A DNA stretch of 64,000 nt from Haloferax namakaokahaiae (GCF_042663225.1 NZ_JBHTAA010000005.1:682001-746000); one strand, 5' to 3'. Counted from the first letter of the stretch, positions 8,216-17,123 are shown. Numbers and translations are program-made. Notes: generated by a model from the letters alone, not told the origin.

Positions 8216-9076
8216 ATGCTCCGACCCTCCCGTCGCTCTCTTCTCGGTTGCGGTGCGATGCTTCTCGGTTCCCTCGCTGGCTGTCTCGGTCCGACGCGTG
8301 AGTACGGGTCCACAGAAACGACGAGTAGTACGACTCAGACTCCGACAGCAGAGACCACAGAATCACCCACCCCTATGTACGATGTGGACGTGGACTCCAT
8401 CACCGTCGTGCCCGAGTTGGTCGCGTTCGACTCGCCGGATTCGACCAGTACAGTTGGTAACCGCGAGGAACAGTTCGTCGTCGTCAACGTCTCGGCACGA
8501 GACCAATACGGCCCCGGCTTCGAGGAATTCGAACTCGTCTCCGACGACGAGCGATTCCATCCCGCCACTGGGGAAGAGGACAGCCGATACTACCGTCGGT
8601 GGCCACGAAGCGGTGGAAAATACACACCAGGTGCATCCGGAAACCTCGTGTTCCGACTCCCGAAACCACTCGAATCGGAGTCGTTCACGCTCGAATGGCC
8701 CGGCGAATCATACGAATTCGATACGAATGCGGTCTCGAAACTCACGCGCCCACCAGCCGAATTCGTGGTCCACGGAATCTCGGCAGACTTGCAGGACGAC
8801 GGCCTCGCAGACGTCGAGGTCGAAATCGAAGTCGAAAACGTCAGTTCGACCGATGGCACCTTCGTCGGCGCACTCGACCGAGTTGGACCGTACGTTGCGT
8901 ACACACCAGAAGAAGCAGTCGAATTGGAAGTCCCAGCAAAGGACACCGCGACGTGGACCCACACGTTCAGTCTCAAACTCCCGGCATCGAACGAATACTC
9001 CGAGGCCTCGTTCCTACTCGACTGGCGAGATGGAAGTACGAAGACGGCCGTAGACCTCCGAGAAGAAGAGTCGTAA
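8216..9076 (+). CDS. Tat-exported lipoprotein, unknown function (copy 2 of tandem pair)
   Basis: A 286-residue paralogue of the preceding gene. Its signal is SRRSLLGCG with lipobox LAGC, followed by a Ser/Thr/Glu linker and a beta-rich domain. Blocks shared with copy 1 include PELV..DSPDS, LVFRLPKP, LEWPG.SY, RPP.EFVVH, TDGTFVGALDR.GP and the final LDWRDGS. Even the leader just before the start is similar (TTGATAGGTATGCTC here, TTGACAGGTATGCCA in copy 1), so duplication included regulatory sequence. The middle region has diverged (acidic and aromatic residues, DSRYYRRW), which suggests different ligands. Start ATG 8216 matches copy 1; an ATG four codons upstream is in frame. Confidence 0.85.
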   Translation: MLRPSRRSLLGCGAMLLGSLAGCLGPTREYGSTETTSSTTQTPTAETTESPTPMYDVDVDSITVVPELVAFDSPDSTSTVGNREEQFVVVNVSARDQYGPGFEEFELVSDDERFHPATGEEDSRYYRRWPRSGGKYTPGASGNLVFRLPKPLESESFTLEWPGESYEFDTNAVSKLTRPPAEFVVHGISADLQDDGLADVEVEIEVENVSSTDGTFVGALDRVGPYVAYTPEEAVELEVPAKDTATWTHTFSLKLPASNEYSEASFLLDWRDGSTKTAVDLREEES

Positions 9077-9104
9077 TCGCAGAAGCGAAGAAAAACTGAG
9101 TCGC

Positions 9105-10376
9105 TCAGTTCTCGACTGCAGACGCAGCGCGGATGATGGTCTCTTCGTCGAACTTCGGTCCAATCAGTTGCAGACCGACCGGCAGTCCCTCGGTTTCGCC
9201 AGCAGGCACCGAGATGGCCGGGAGGTTGGCGAGGTTGATGGGGACGGTGTTGGCGTCGGCAAGGTACATCTGGAGCGGGTCGTCGAGGCTCTCGCCGAGT
9301 TTGAACGGCGGCACCGGCATCGTCGGCGAGGCGAGCACGTCCACGTCTTCAAATGCAGAATCGAAGTCCTGTTTGACCCACGCGCGGGCGTCCTGTGCCT
9401 TCGCGTAGTACTTGTCGTGGTAGCCAGCCGAAAGCGCGTAGGTGCCGAGGAGGATACGGCGCTTGACTTCCGGGCCGAATCCTTCCTCGCGGGCGCGGGC
9501 GAACGCCTCGTTCCAGTTGCCTTCGTAGCCGCCGGATTTGCCGTAGCGCACGCCGTCGAAGCGAGCGAGGTTGGAGGAGGCTTCGGACATGGCGATGACG
9601 TAGTAGGCGGCGACTGCCTTCTCGACAGAGGGCATGCTGACTTCGGTGTACTCCGCGCCCTGGGCTTCGAGGTCCTCGATGGCGTCCCAGAAGGCTTCGA
9701 CGACGCCGTCGTCAGCGCCTTCGACGAACTCGATCGGGACGCCGATTGTCAGACCCTCGACGTCGCCGTCGGCGGCCGCGGCGTAGTCGGAGTTCTCGCC
9801 TTCGTCGCGGGTGGTGCCGTCGTGGGCGTCCGGACCCGAAATCACGTCGAGGAGTGCGGCGGCGTCTTCGACGGTGGGCGCGATTGGGCCAATCTGTTCG
9901 AGGGAGTTCGCGTAGGCGACGAGACCGTAGCGCGAGACGAGTCCGTACGTCGGTTTGATGCCGACGACGCCACAGAACGCGGCGGGACAGCGAATCGAGC
10001 CACCCGTGTCGCTACCGAGTGCGAGGTCGGCATCACCGGCGGCGACGGCGGCCGCAGAGCCACCGGAGGAACCGCCGGGGACGCGGTCTTCGTCCACGGG
10101 GTTCTTGGTCGGGCCGTAGGCGGACGTTTCGGTGGTCGTGCCCATCCCGAACTCGTCCATGTTGGCCTTGCCGACGATGGTCGCACCGGCGGCTTTGACG
10201 CGCTCGACGACCGTCGCGTCGTACGGCGGGACGTAGTCTTCGAGCATCGCAGACCCACAGGTCGTCCGCAGGCCCTTCGTGGAGATGTTGTCCTTGACGG
10301 CGATGGTCTTGCCGTCGAGGGGGCCGTCTTCGTCGCCCTCGATGGTCTCCTCGGTGATGAATGCGTTCAGCGACAT
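9105..10376 (-). CDS. gatA: Aspartyl/glutamyl-tRNA amidotransferase subunit A
   Basis: The amidase subunit of GatCAB, which converts Glu-tRNA(Gln) or Asp-tRNA(Asn) to the correct aminoacyl-tRNA using glutamine. The 423-residue protein has the amidase signature: Lys in AVKDNIS, the glycine/serine-rich stretch GGSSGGSAAAVAAG, and the nucleophile region SDTGGSIRCPAAF, which together give the Lys-cisSer-Ser triad. The start ATG at 10376 shares one base with the gatC stop (TGATG), so GTG 10379 is not needed. It is somewhat shorter than bacterial GatA (about 485 residues), mostly at the N-terminus. gatB is not in the window. Confidence 0.95.
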   Translation of the reverse strand: MSLNAFITEETIEGDEDGPLDGKTIAVKDNISTKGLRTTCGSAMLEDYVPPYDATVVERVKAAGATIVGKANMDEFGMGTTTETSAYGPTKNPVDEDRVPGGSSGGSAAAVAAGDADLALGSDTGGSIRCPAAFCGVVGIKPTYGLVSRYGLVAYANSLEQIGPIAPTVEDAAALLDVISGPDAHDGTTRDEGENSDYAAAADGDVEGLTIGVPIEFVEGADDGVVEAFWDAIEDLEAQGAEYTEVSMPSVEKAVAAYYVIAMSEASSNLARFDGVRYGKSGGYEGNWNEAFARAREEGFGPEVKRRILLGTYALSAGYHDKYYAKAQDARAWVKQDFDSAFEDVDVLASPTMPVPPFKLGESLDDPLQMYLADANTVPINLANLPAISVPAGETEGLPVGLQLIGPKFDEETIIRAASAVEN

Positions 10377-10654
10377 CACGACACCCGCGGTCCTTTGAAG
10401 TAGCCGTCTTCCGTCTCGGCCGCGTTCGAGAGCGCCTCTTCTTGGGTGAGACCGTCTTTGACCTCGTCCGGGCGCATCACGTTCACCAGTTCGTCCTCGC
10501 TATCGACTTCGGGAACCTCGTCAAGTGCGTCGAAGTACGTCAGGATGTCCGCCATCTGCGTTGCGAACTCATCGACTTCGTCGTCGTCGAGGTTGACCCG
10601 CGCCAACTCGGCGACGTGCCGAACTTCGTCGGCATCGACGGGCGTATCGCTCAT
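10376..10654 (-). CDS. gatC: Aspartyl/glutamyl-tRNA amidotransferase subunit C
   Basis: A 92-residue GatC, the small clamp between the amidase GatA and the GatB subunit. The family pattern is plain: EVRHVAELARVNL near the N-terminus, a middle helix with ILTYFDALDEVPEV, the conserved MRPDEV, and the C-terminal GYFKGPRVS tail that threads along GatA. It is the first gene of the gatC-gatA unit. A weak TATA-like CTTACTC lies about 25 bases upstream on the minus strand. The divergent neighbour is tfb. Confidence 0.95.
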   Translation of the reverse strand: MSDTPVDADEVRHVAELARVNLDDDEVDEFATQMADILTYFDALDEVPEVDSEDELVNVMRPDEVKDGLTQEEALSNAAETEDGYFKGPRVS

Positions 10655-10844
10655 ACTTCGGCAGTGTCGGAGACTGGGAGTAAGGGTTTCGGTGTGGCCG
10701 CTCCGTTCCAAAAAGTTTGTAACCGTGCCGTGGCACGTTCTCGCACAGGTATTCCGTCGTTGCGGTGCCGTCAGATATAAGTAATCAGCGTCAATACGAA
10801 TTGATGGAGAACGACCGTTCCCAGTTGCTTCTCTCGAACACACA

Positions 10845-11837
10845 ATGACTGAAAGTGTCCGACGCTTCACGACCGGAAACGCGCGCGTGCGCGAGTCGAA
10901 GGAACGAGAGTCGAACGAGCGCGAAGACAGCGAGACGCTCGCCTGTCCGGAATGTGGCTCCTCGAATCTCATCTCCGACTCCGAGCACGGCGAAACGGTC
11001 TGTGACGAGTGTGGACTGGTCGTCCAAGAAGACGAAATCGACCACGGTCCCGAGTGGCGTGCATTCAACTCGGCCGAGAAAGACCAGAAGTCCCGTGTTG
11101 GCGCTCCGACGACCAACATGATGCACGACAAGGGACTTTCGACCAACATTGGCTGGCAGAACAAAGACGCCTACGGGCGCTCGCTCTCCTCGCGGCAACG
11201 CGAGAAGATGCAGCGCCTCCGCACGTGGAACGAGCGCTTCCGCACCCGCGACTCCAAAGAGCGCAACCTGAAACAGGCGCTCGGCGAAATCGACCGTATG
11301 GCGTCGGCACTCGGCCTCCCGGACAACGTCCGCGAAACTGCCTCTGTCATCTACCGACGCGCCCTCGACGACGACCTCCTGCCGGGACGCTCTATCGAGG
11401 GCGTCGCAACCTCCGCGCTGTACGCCTCGGCCCGAATGGCCGGGACGCCCCGCTCGCTCGACGAGATTACCAACGTCTCGCGGGTCGAGAAGGACGAGAT
11501 TGCGCGGACCTACCGCTACGTCGTCCGCGAGCTGAAGCTCGAAATCAAACCCGCGGACCCGGTGCAGTACGTCCCCCGGTTCGCGTCCGAACTCGACCTC
11601 TCCGAAGAGTCCGAGCGCCGCGCGCGCCAGCTCCTCGAAAACGCGAAGAAACAGAGCATCCACTCGGGTAAATCGCCCGTCGGCCTCGCGGCTGCAGCCG
11701 TCTACGCCGCCGGTCTCCTGACGAACGAGAAGGTGACCCAAAACGAGGTCTCCGACGTGGCCAACATCTCCGAGGTGACCATCCGCAACCGGTATCACGA
11801 ACTGCTCGAAGCAGAAGAGCAGTTCGAGATGCCCTGA
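10845..11837 (+). CDS. tfb: Transcription initiation factor IIB (TFB)
   Basis: An archaeal general transcription factor of 330 residues that binds TBP, the BRE and RNA polymerase. An unusually polar N-terminal leader of about 30 residues (ESKERESNERED) precedes the zinc ribbon (CPECGSSN ... CDECG, about residues 34-56). The B-reader/linker then has GPEWRAF. Two cyclin-like repeats follow, at about 125-215 and 225-320; the second ends with the helix-turn-helix EVSDVANISEVTIRNRYHEL. A TATA-like GATATAAGT at about 10772 predicts a leader of some 45 bases. Haloarchaea have several TFBs; which paralogue this is cannot be told from sequence alone. Confidence 0.95.
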   Translation: MTESVRRFTTGNARVRESKERESNEREDSETLACPECGSSNLISDSEHGETVCDECGLVVQEDEIDHGPEWRAFNSAEKDQKSRVGAPTTNMMHDKGLSTNIGWQNKDAYGRSLSSRQREKMQRLRTWNERFRTRDSKERNLKQALGEIDRMASALGLPDNVRETASVIYRRALDDDLLPGRSIEGVATSALYASARMAGTPRSLDEITNVSRVEKDEIARTYRYVVRELKLEIKPADPVQYVPRFASELDLSEESERRARQLLENAKKQSIHSGKSPVGLAAAAVYAAGLLTNEKVTQNEVSDVANISEVTIRNRYHELLEAEEQFEMP

Positions 11838-11845
11838 CGAGCCCC

Positions 11846-11880
11846 GTTTTTCACCCGCGTCCTCGTTTTTCACCCGCGTT
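11846..11880 (+). terminator. Oligo-T terminator region with a 16-bp direct repeat after tfb
   Basis: CGTTTTTCACCCGCGT occurs twice in tandem, at 11846-11861 and 11865-11880, starting nine bases after the tfb stop. Each copy has a T5 run, the usual archaeal termination signal. The duplication probably gives a backup terminator before the Nudix gene at 11919. Confidence 0.6.
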
Positions 11881-11918
11881 TTCGCAACACCGATAGGTAC
11901 CCAGTCAGAGCCACGGGT

Positions 11919-12389
11919 ATGGAGACGACTCGCCACTTCACCGCCACGGTCTACATCGTCAACGAGGGTGCCGTCGCCCTCCATCGCCACGAACGACTCG
12001 GAATTCGAATCCCGCCGGGCGGTCACATCGACCGCGACGAACTCCCGCACGAGGCGGGTCTTCGAGAAGTGAGAGAGGAGACCGGTCTCGAAGCCGAACT
12101 CGTGGACGAGACGGACTCCGTCCCAGCACCAGCCGGTGAAGCCCTCCCGCAACCGCGGCACCAGATGCTCTACGATATCAACGTCCACGAGGATGGCGCG
12201 GTCGGCCACCAACACATCGACCACATCTACTTCGCCCGCGTCGAATCCCGCGACATCGAACCCCACGACGGCGAAGTCGATGCCGAGGTGTGGGACTGGT
12301 ACGATGAGTCTGACCTGCGAGAGAGCGATATCGACCCCGATACGGTACAGTTCGCACTGGAAGCAATCGACGTCGTCGCTACGAACTGA
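11919..12389 (+). CDS. Nudix hydrolase
   Basis: A 156-residue Nudix protein that hydrolyses a nucleoside diphosphate linked to another group; the substrate cannot be read from the sequence. The full Nudix box GX5EX7REUXEEXGU is present (GGHIDRDELPHEAGLREVREETGL, about residues 36-59 in two pieces). The start region TATVYIVNEGAVALHRH is the usual first strand, and the segment HIDHIYFARV is typical of the fold. ATG 11919 directly follows the tfb terminator. It converges with the asparagine-synthase-like gene; only three bases separate the stops. Confidence 0.9.
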   Translation: METTRHFTATVYIVNEGAVALHRHERLGIRIPPGGHIDRDELPHEAGLREVREETGLEAELVDETDSVPAPAGEALPQPRHQMLYDINVHEDGAVGHQHIDHIYFARVESRDIEPHDGEVDAEVWDWYDESDLRESDIDPDTVQFALEAIDVVATN

Positions 12390-12392
12390 GTC

Positions 12393-13469
12393 TCACTCCA
12401 CGAGCGACCGAATGTACCGCTCGACGTGGTTGTCCATCCGGCGTTTGTAGCCCGCCTGTCGCGCCAGTCGGTCGAGTTCGCGCGAGGCGTACGTGCCGTA
12501 CTGGACCGCCTTCTTGTCGGCTTCGACGACCGATTCGGGGAGCACCTCGCGCGAGGCTTCACGCAGTGCGACCTTTCGCCGGTCCCCATCGACGAGTAAC
12601 TCGTCTGGAAGCGGAAGCGCCGCCTTCACGACTCGGTCGTGGAGCAGCGGTGCGACGGGTTCGACGCCCGCCGCCCGCAGGGTGAGCAAGTCGCGTTCGA
12701 GTTGGTCCGGGAGCGTCCGAATCATCTCGCGGGCCGCCCCGCGAATCGTCTCGGCCTCGACGCGGTGGTCGCCGGGGGCCTTGGCGACTTTCGCGTAGCC
12801 GCCGAACAGTTCGTCCGCGCCCTGCCCCACGGCGAGACGGTCGTAGCCGTCGTCGGCGACTCGTTCGGCGAGCAAGTAGAGCGGCAGGACGATTTGTACG
12901 TCCATCGGGTTCGTGCGCCCCAGCGCCGCGACGACCTCCGGAATCGCCTCTCGCAGTTCGTCGTGCGTGAGTTCGACGACGCGCAATTCGCGGCCCATCG
13001 CTTCGGCGGCGGCGTGGGCGGCGTCGATGTCGTGCGAGCCTTCGAATCCGGCGACGTAGCACGGTGCGTCGGGGACGCCCGCCGCGACGACAGCGGAATC
13101 GACGCCGCCCGAGAAGGCGACTGCGAGACCGTCGGCTTCGACCTCACGCGTGGAGTCGAGGACCGCAATCTGGACCGTTTCGAGCGCCTCCTCGCGGTCG
13201 GCCGTCGCCGGTGGGTCCGGAAGCGACCACACCTGTTCGAGACCGGCCTCGTCTCGTTTGTGGCCCGGTGGGACGGCGACTGGGTTCGACAGGTTTCGGT
13301 GGTCGAACGACCAGGTGGTGTGGTCGCCCCTTTCTGAAAAGATGGGTTGGCGGCCGAGCACGTCGCGGACGAGCGCGCCGTCGAGTTCGCCGGCGAATCC
13401 GGCGGTTCCCGGGAGTGAGTCGCCCGATTCGAGGGCGTCTCTGACCCGAGACTCGGGTGCGCCGCGCAT
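12393..13469 (-). CDS. Asparagine synthase-like ATP-dependent enzyme with degenerate glutaminase part
   Basis: A 358-residue protein. The C-terminal two thirds are an AsnB-type synthetase domain: PP-loop AFSGGVDSAVVAA, then VGQGADELFGGYAK and the late conserved DKKAVQYGTYASREL. The N-terminal about 90 residues look like a shrunken class II glutaminase domain (GFAGELDGALVRDVLGRQPIF) that lacks the catalytic Cys at position 2, so it should use free ammonia or another nucleophile, or act on another substrate. The start ATG shares one base with the stop of the upstream PHP gene (TGATG). True asparagine synthetase activity is doubtful; a nucleotidyl-activating amidoligase role is more cautious. 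Confidence 0.82.
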   Translation of the reverse strand: MRGAPESRVRDALESGDSLPGTAGFAGELDGALVRDVLGRQPIFSERGDHTTWSFDHRNLSNPVAVPPGHKRDEAGLEQVWSLPDPPATADREEALETVQIAVLDSTREVEADGLAVAFSGGVDSAVVAAGVPDAPCYVAGFEGSHDIDAAHAAAEAMGRELRVVELTHDELREAIPEVVAALGRTNPMDVQIVLPLYLLAERVADDGYDRLAVGQGADELFGGYAKVAKAPGDHRVEAETIRGAAREMIRTLPDQLERDLLTLRAAGVEPVAPLLHDRVVKAALPLPDELLVDGDRRKVALREASREVLPESVVEADKKAVQYGTYASRELDRLARQAGYKRRMDNHVERYIRSLVE

Positions 13470-14152
13470 CACAGCAAGTCCGCGAGCGCGTGTTTGAGTC
13501 GTCGTTTCGCGCCGCCCGCGGCCTGTTGGAACGAGATGCGCCACGGCGTCTTACTGCCGACGACGCTGGTTCGGCCTTCGGTGATTGCCTCCAAGATAGC
13601 GTCTGCGGAGCGCGTGTCGGTGCCGACTTCGGTGATGGCTTGGCCGACCATCTCGCTGATGTGGGCGTCGCTTCCGGCCGTCATCGGGAGGTTTCGGCGC
13701 TTGGCGAAGCGCTCGGCGCGCTGGTTCGCAATGCCGGTCAGGAGTCGGGAGTTGTACACCTCGATAGCGTCCGCCGCGGCGAGTTGTTCGCGGGAGATGT
13801 GCGGGGCGACGCCGTGACGAGACTTCTGGAACGGGTGCGGGATGATAGCGATACCGCCCGCCTCGTGGATGCGATCGAGCGTCTCATCGTAGGAGAGTCC
13901 TGCGGGGATGAGTTCCTCGACGCCCATGGCGAGGACGTGCCCTGCGGCGCTCGTCACTTCCATGCCGGGGATGCCGACGAGCCCGTAGTCGGGAGCTAAC
14001 TCCGCCGCTTCGAGACTCGCGTCGATTTCGTCGTGGTCGGTGACCGCGAGGGCGTCTAATCCGACCGCAACCGCCTGTTCGAGGAGGTACTCGACTGGGT
14101 CGCGCCCGTCGTACGACAGCGACGAATGCGAGTGCAACTCGACCGATAACAC
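13469..14152 (-). CDS. PHP-domain metal-dependent phosphoesterase
   Basis: A 227-residue PHP protein. The metal-binding motifs are in order: HSHSSLSYDG (residues about 7-16), VTDHDE, GMEVTS, a central IIPHPFQKSRHG and GSDAHISEMVG. This is the short TrpH/YciV-like form, which in characterised members acts on 5' nucleotides or short oligonucleotides. It is the first gene of a two-gene unit with the asparagine-synthase-like gene, coupled by a one-base overlap, so the two products may act in one pathway. A poorly conserved C-terminal helix (GGAKRRLKHALADLL) is basic, unlike the acidic body. Confidence 0.9.
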   Translation of the reverse strand: MLSVELHSHSSLSYDGRDPVEYLLEQAVAVGLDALAVTDHDEIDASLEAAELAPDYGLVGIPGMEVTSAAGHVLAMGVEELIPAGLSYDETLDRIHEAGGIAIIPHPFQKSRHGVAPHISREQLAAADAIEVYNSRLLTGIANQRAERFAKRRNLPMTAGSDAHISEMVGQAITEVGTDTRSADAILEAITEGRTSVVGSKTPWRISFQQAAGGAKRRLKHALADLL

Positions 14153-14351
14153 GATGTATTCTACCAGTGGCGGCTAAAAAAGCGCCTCGGTCCTCGTATC
14201 ACGATACTGCGCACTGCTAGCATCCGTAGAATCGGCTCTGTGAGCATCCCACCAACACCCCCACCATTCGCCCGAAAACGCTCTCCTGTTGGGCGTTTTG
14301 AGAGTCCCAATGTGACGAGATACCCGAAAGACTGGACGAAATGTCAGCAAT

Positions 14352-14439
14352 CATATATTTGGTCGTCTCCGTCGAACGAGTAGTACGGTGGCACGCTCGC
14401 TGTGCGAGTCAGGCGAGTGGCCGCTGGGGGAGAACTACA
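14352..14439 (+). promoter_or_regulatory. TATA box and leader of the CBS-domain gene
   Basis: CATATATTT at 14352-14360 is a good archaeal TATA element. Transcription would start near 14380, giving a leader of about 60 bases with the purine-rich GGGGGAGAAC shortly before ATG 14440. The 287-base gap 14153-14439 also holds a possible hairpin with arms AAAACGC and GCGTTTT around 14275-14300. Confidence 0.5.
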
Positions 14440-14874
14440 ATGACTGTACGAGACATCGCCCGCCCGAAAGAAGAACTAGTAACAGCGGAACCGGACACGG
14501 AAGTACGCGAACTCGCCAGACAGATGCGGGACCGAAGCGTCGGGTCTGTCATCGTCGCCAACGACGACGAGATTCACGGCATCGTCACCGACCGCGACCT
14601 CGCTATCGAGGTCGGCGGCGAAGGACGCAACCCCGACAAGCTAACCGCGAAGGAGGTCATGGCAGAAGACCCGTTCACCGTCGAAGCCGACTCCGGCGTC
14701 TACGAACTGTTCCGAGAGCTCCGAGAACACGGCGTCCGACGCGCGCCCGTCGTCGATGGCGACGAACTGTGTGGCATCGTCACCGCGGACGACCTGCTCG
14801 TGTTGCTCGAAGACGAGATGCACGAACTCTCGCAAATCATCCGCTCGGAGTCACCGCCGTACACGCCCGCGTAA
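14440..14874 (+). CDS. Tandem CBS-domain protein
   Basis: A 144-residue stand-alone CBS pair (Bateman module). CBS1 spans about residues 8-65 (VGSVIVANDDEIHGIVTDRDLA) and CBS2 about 72-130 (RRAPVVDGDELCGIVTADDLL). Such proteins bind adenine nucleotides or related ligands and pass the signal to a partner. ATG 14440 is chosen because it begins just before the first CBS strand and has a purine-rich site upstream. It lies 95 bases ahead of purL on the same strand, with a probable purL promoter between them. The partner is unknown. Confidence 0.88.
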   Translation: MTVRDIARPKEELVTAEPDTEVRELARQMRDRSVGSVIVANDDEIHGIVTDRDLAIEVGGEGRNPDKLTAKEVMAEDPFTVEADSGVYELFRELREHGVRRAPVVDGDELCGIVTADDLLVLLEDEMHELSQIIRSESPPYTPA

Positions 14875-14914
14875 GTCACAGTGGAGGCGACGTTCCCGAC
14901 ACTCACTTTTTTGA

Positions 14915-14948
14915 GCACGTTCGTGCACATAGAAAGGGTTTACAACCT
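14915..14948 (+). promoter_or_regulatory. Inverted repeat and TATA-like element before purL
   Basis: GCACG-TT-CGTGC at 14915-14926 is a perfect inverted repeat about 12 bases before GGGTTTACAAC at 14938-14948, which is placed correctly for a purL start at or just before the ATG at 14970. The geometry fits an operator upstream of the promoter. No regulator is identified. Confidence 0.4.
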
Positions 14949-14969
14949 GCGTTCTGAGCATACCATTGA

Positions 14970-17087
14970 ATGACGCTTCCCGACGCGGACCGCGACCTCA
15001 TCGTCGCCGAACTCGGTCGAGATCCGACGCCGACCGAGGCGATGCTGTTCGAAAACCTCTGGAGCGAACACTGTGCGTATCGGTCGTCTCGGCCGTTGCT
15101 GTCGGCGTTCGACTCGGAGGGCGAACAGGTCGTCATCGGTCCCGGTGACGACGCTGCGGTCGTCTCACTCGACGACGAGACCTACATCACCCTCGGTATC
15201 GAGAGCCACAACCACCCGTCGTACGTGGACCCCTACGACGGCGCGGCGACCGGTGTCGGCGGCATCGTCCGCGACACCCTCTCCATGGGCGCGTACCCCA
15301 TCGCCCTCGCCGACTGTCTCTACTTCGGCGATTTCGACCGCGAACACTCCCGCTATCTCCTCGACGGCGTGGTCGAAGGCATCGCCGACTACGGCAACGC
15401 AATCGGCGTCCCCACCGTCGCCGGCGCGACATCCTTCCACGAGAAGTACGAAGGCAATCCCCTCGTGAACGTCGCCTGCGTCGGTCTCCTCTCGGCCGAC
15501 CGCCTCATCACCGCCGAGGCGCAGGAGGCGGGGAACAAACTCGTCCTCGTCGGCAGTTCGACCGGCCGCGACGGTCTCGGCGGCGCATCCTTCGCCAGCG
15601 AAGACCTCGCCGAAGACGCCGAGACCGAAGACCGACCCGCCGTGCAGGTCGGCGACCCCTACACTGAAAAGCTCCTCATCGAGTGCAACGAAGCCCTCTT
15701 GGACGAAGAACTGGTCGAATCGTGCCGTGACCTCGGTGCCGCGGGTCTCGGCGGTGCTTCGTCCGAACTCGTCGCTAAGGGCGGCTTCGGCGCGAATATC
15801 GACCTGAACGAGGTCCACCAGCGCGAGCCCGAGATGCGTCCCTTCGAGATTCTCCTCTCCGAGTCCCAAGAGCGCATGTGCTACGAGGTCCGCCCCGAGA
15901 ACGTCGAGCGCGTACAGGAACTCGCCGCCCGCTTCGACCTCGGTAGCGCCGTCATCGGCGAAGTCGCCGAGGGCAACTACGTCTGCACGTTCGACGGCGA
16001 GGCAGTCGTCGATGTCCCGCCGGAGTACGTCGCCGACGGCGCACCGATGAACGACCTCGACTCGGTCGAACCCGAGCAAGCCACGCGCGACCTGCCCGAA
16101 GTCGTGCTCTCGCAAGCCCTCGAAGCCGTCCTCTCTGACCCCAACACCGCGTCCAAAGAGTGGGTCTACCGCCAGTACGACCACGAGGTCGGCCTTCGTA
16201 CCGCCCGTCGCCCCGGCGACGACGCCGCACTCCTCGACGTCCCCGAAGCGAACACCAAACTCGCGCTCACCGCGGGCGCAGACCCCAACTGGACCAACGC
16301 GGCCCCCTACGACGGCGCACGCGCAGTCGCCTTCGAGAACGCGACGAACCTCGCCGCGAAGGGTGCGACGCCGCTCGCCGCAGTTGACTGCCTCAACGGC
16401 GGGAACCCCGAGAAGCCCGACGTGTACGGCGGTTTCAAAGGTATCGTAGACGGTCTCGCCGACATGTGCAGCGCGCTCTCGGTGCCCGTCGTCGGCGGCA
16501 ACGTCTCGCTCTACAACGACTCGGTCGCCGGTCCGATTCCGCCGACGCCGACGCTCGCCATGGTCGGTTCGGCAGACGGCCCATCGCCCGGGATGACGCT
16601 CTCTGGCGACGGCGACCTGTACCTCGTCGGCTACTCGGGCGACGCCCTCGGCGGTTCGACCCTGCTCCAGCACGAAGACGGGTCGGACGCCTTCCCGGCG
16701 CTCCCCGACGACGACACCGCGGCCGCCGCGCTCGACGCGATTCGCGGCATCGTGACCGACGATTCGACCCTCGCCGCCCACGACGTGAGCCACGGCGGAC
16801 TCGCCGTCACGCTCGCCGAGATGGTTTCTGAGGAAGTCGGCGCGGACATCGCCGTCGAGAACGTCGTCCAACTGTTCGACGAGACGCCCGGCCGCGTCGT
16901 CGTCGAGACCGCGGACCTCGACGCGCTCCTCGACCTCGCCGGCGACGTCCCGGTCTACGAACTCGGGACGACGACCGACGACGGCTACCTCGGTGTGACC
17001 GTGACCGACGACGGCGACGAGTACGTCGCCTTCGACGCGACGACCATCGCCGAGTTCCGCGACGTGCTGACGCGCGAACTCGACTAA
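14970..17087 (+). CDS. purL: Phosphoribosylformylglycinamidine synthase subunit PurL
   Basis: PurL catalyses the ATP-dependent amidation of FGAR to FGAM in purine synthesis, using ammonia from PurQ. At 705 residues it has the length of the small PurL that works with separate PurS and PurQ. Conserved signatures are ENLWSEHCAYRSSRP near residue 29, the metal site IGIESHNHPS-like stretch (LGIESHNHPSYVDP), GGIVRDTLSMGAYP, a second half with VGGNVSLYND, and the AHDVSHGGLAVTLAEM motif. A CBS protein precedes it and a quinone oxidoreductase converges with it. purS and purQ are not in the window. Confidence 0.97.
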   Translation: MTLPDADRDLIVAELGRDPTPTEAMLFENLWSEHCAYRSSRPLLSAFDSEGEQVVIGPGDDAAVVSLDDETYITLGIESHNHPSYVDPYDGAATGVGGIVRDTLSMGAYPIALADCLYFGDFDREHSRYLLDGVVEGIADYGNAIGVPTVAGATSFHEKYEGNPLVNVACVGLLSADRLITAEAQEAGNKLVLVGSSTGRDGLGGASFASEDLAEDAETEDRPAVQVGDPYTEKLLIECNEALLDEELVESCRDLGAAGLGGASSELVAKGGFGANIDLNEVHQREPEMRPFEILLSESQERMCYEVRPENVERVQELAARFDLGSAVIGEVAEGNYVCTFDGEAVVDVPPEYVADGAPMNDLDSVEPEQATRDLPEVVLSQALEAVLSDPNTASKEWVYRQYDHEVGLRTARRPGDDAALLDVPEANTKLALTAGADPNWTNAAPYDGARAVAFENATNLAAKGATPLAAVDCLNGGNPEKPDVYGGFKGIVDGLADMCSALSVPVVGGNVSLYNDSVAGPIPPTPTLAMVGSADGPSPGMTLSGDGDLYLVGYSGDALGGSTLLQHEDGSDAFPALPDDDTAAAALDAIRGIVTDDSTLAAHDVSHGGLAVTLAEMVSEEVGADIAVENVVQLFDETPGRVVVETADLDALLDLAGDVPVYELGTTTDDGYLGVTVTDDGDEYVAFDATTIAEFRDVLTRELD

Positions 17088-17123
17088 TCGAACCGACCTC
17101 GGTTCGCGCCGATTGTCTCGGTG

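Noticed and set aside
15165..16871. Long open frame antisense to purL
   Set aside because: It has no domain and merely mirrors the third-position GC bias of purL.
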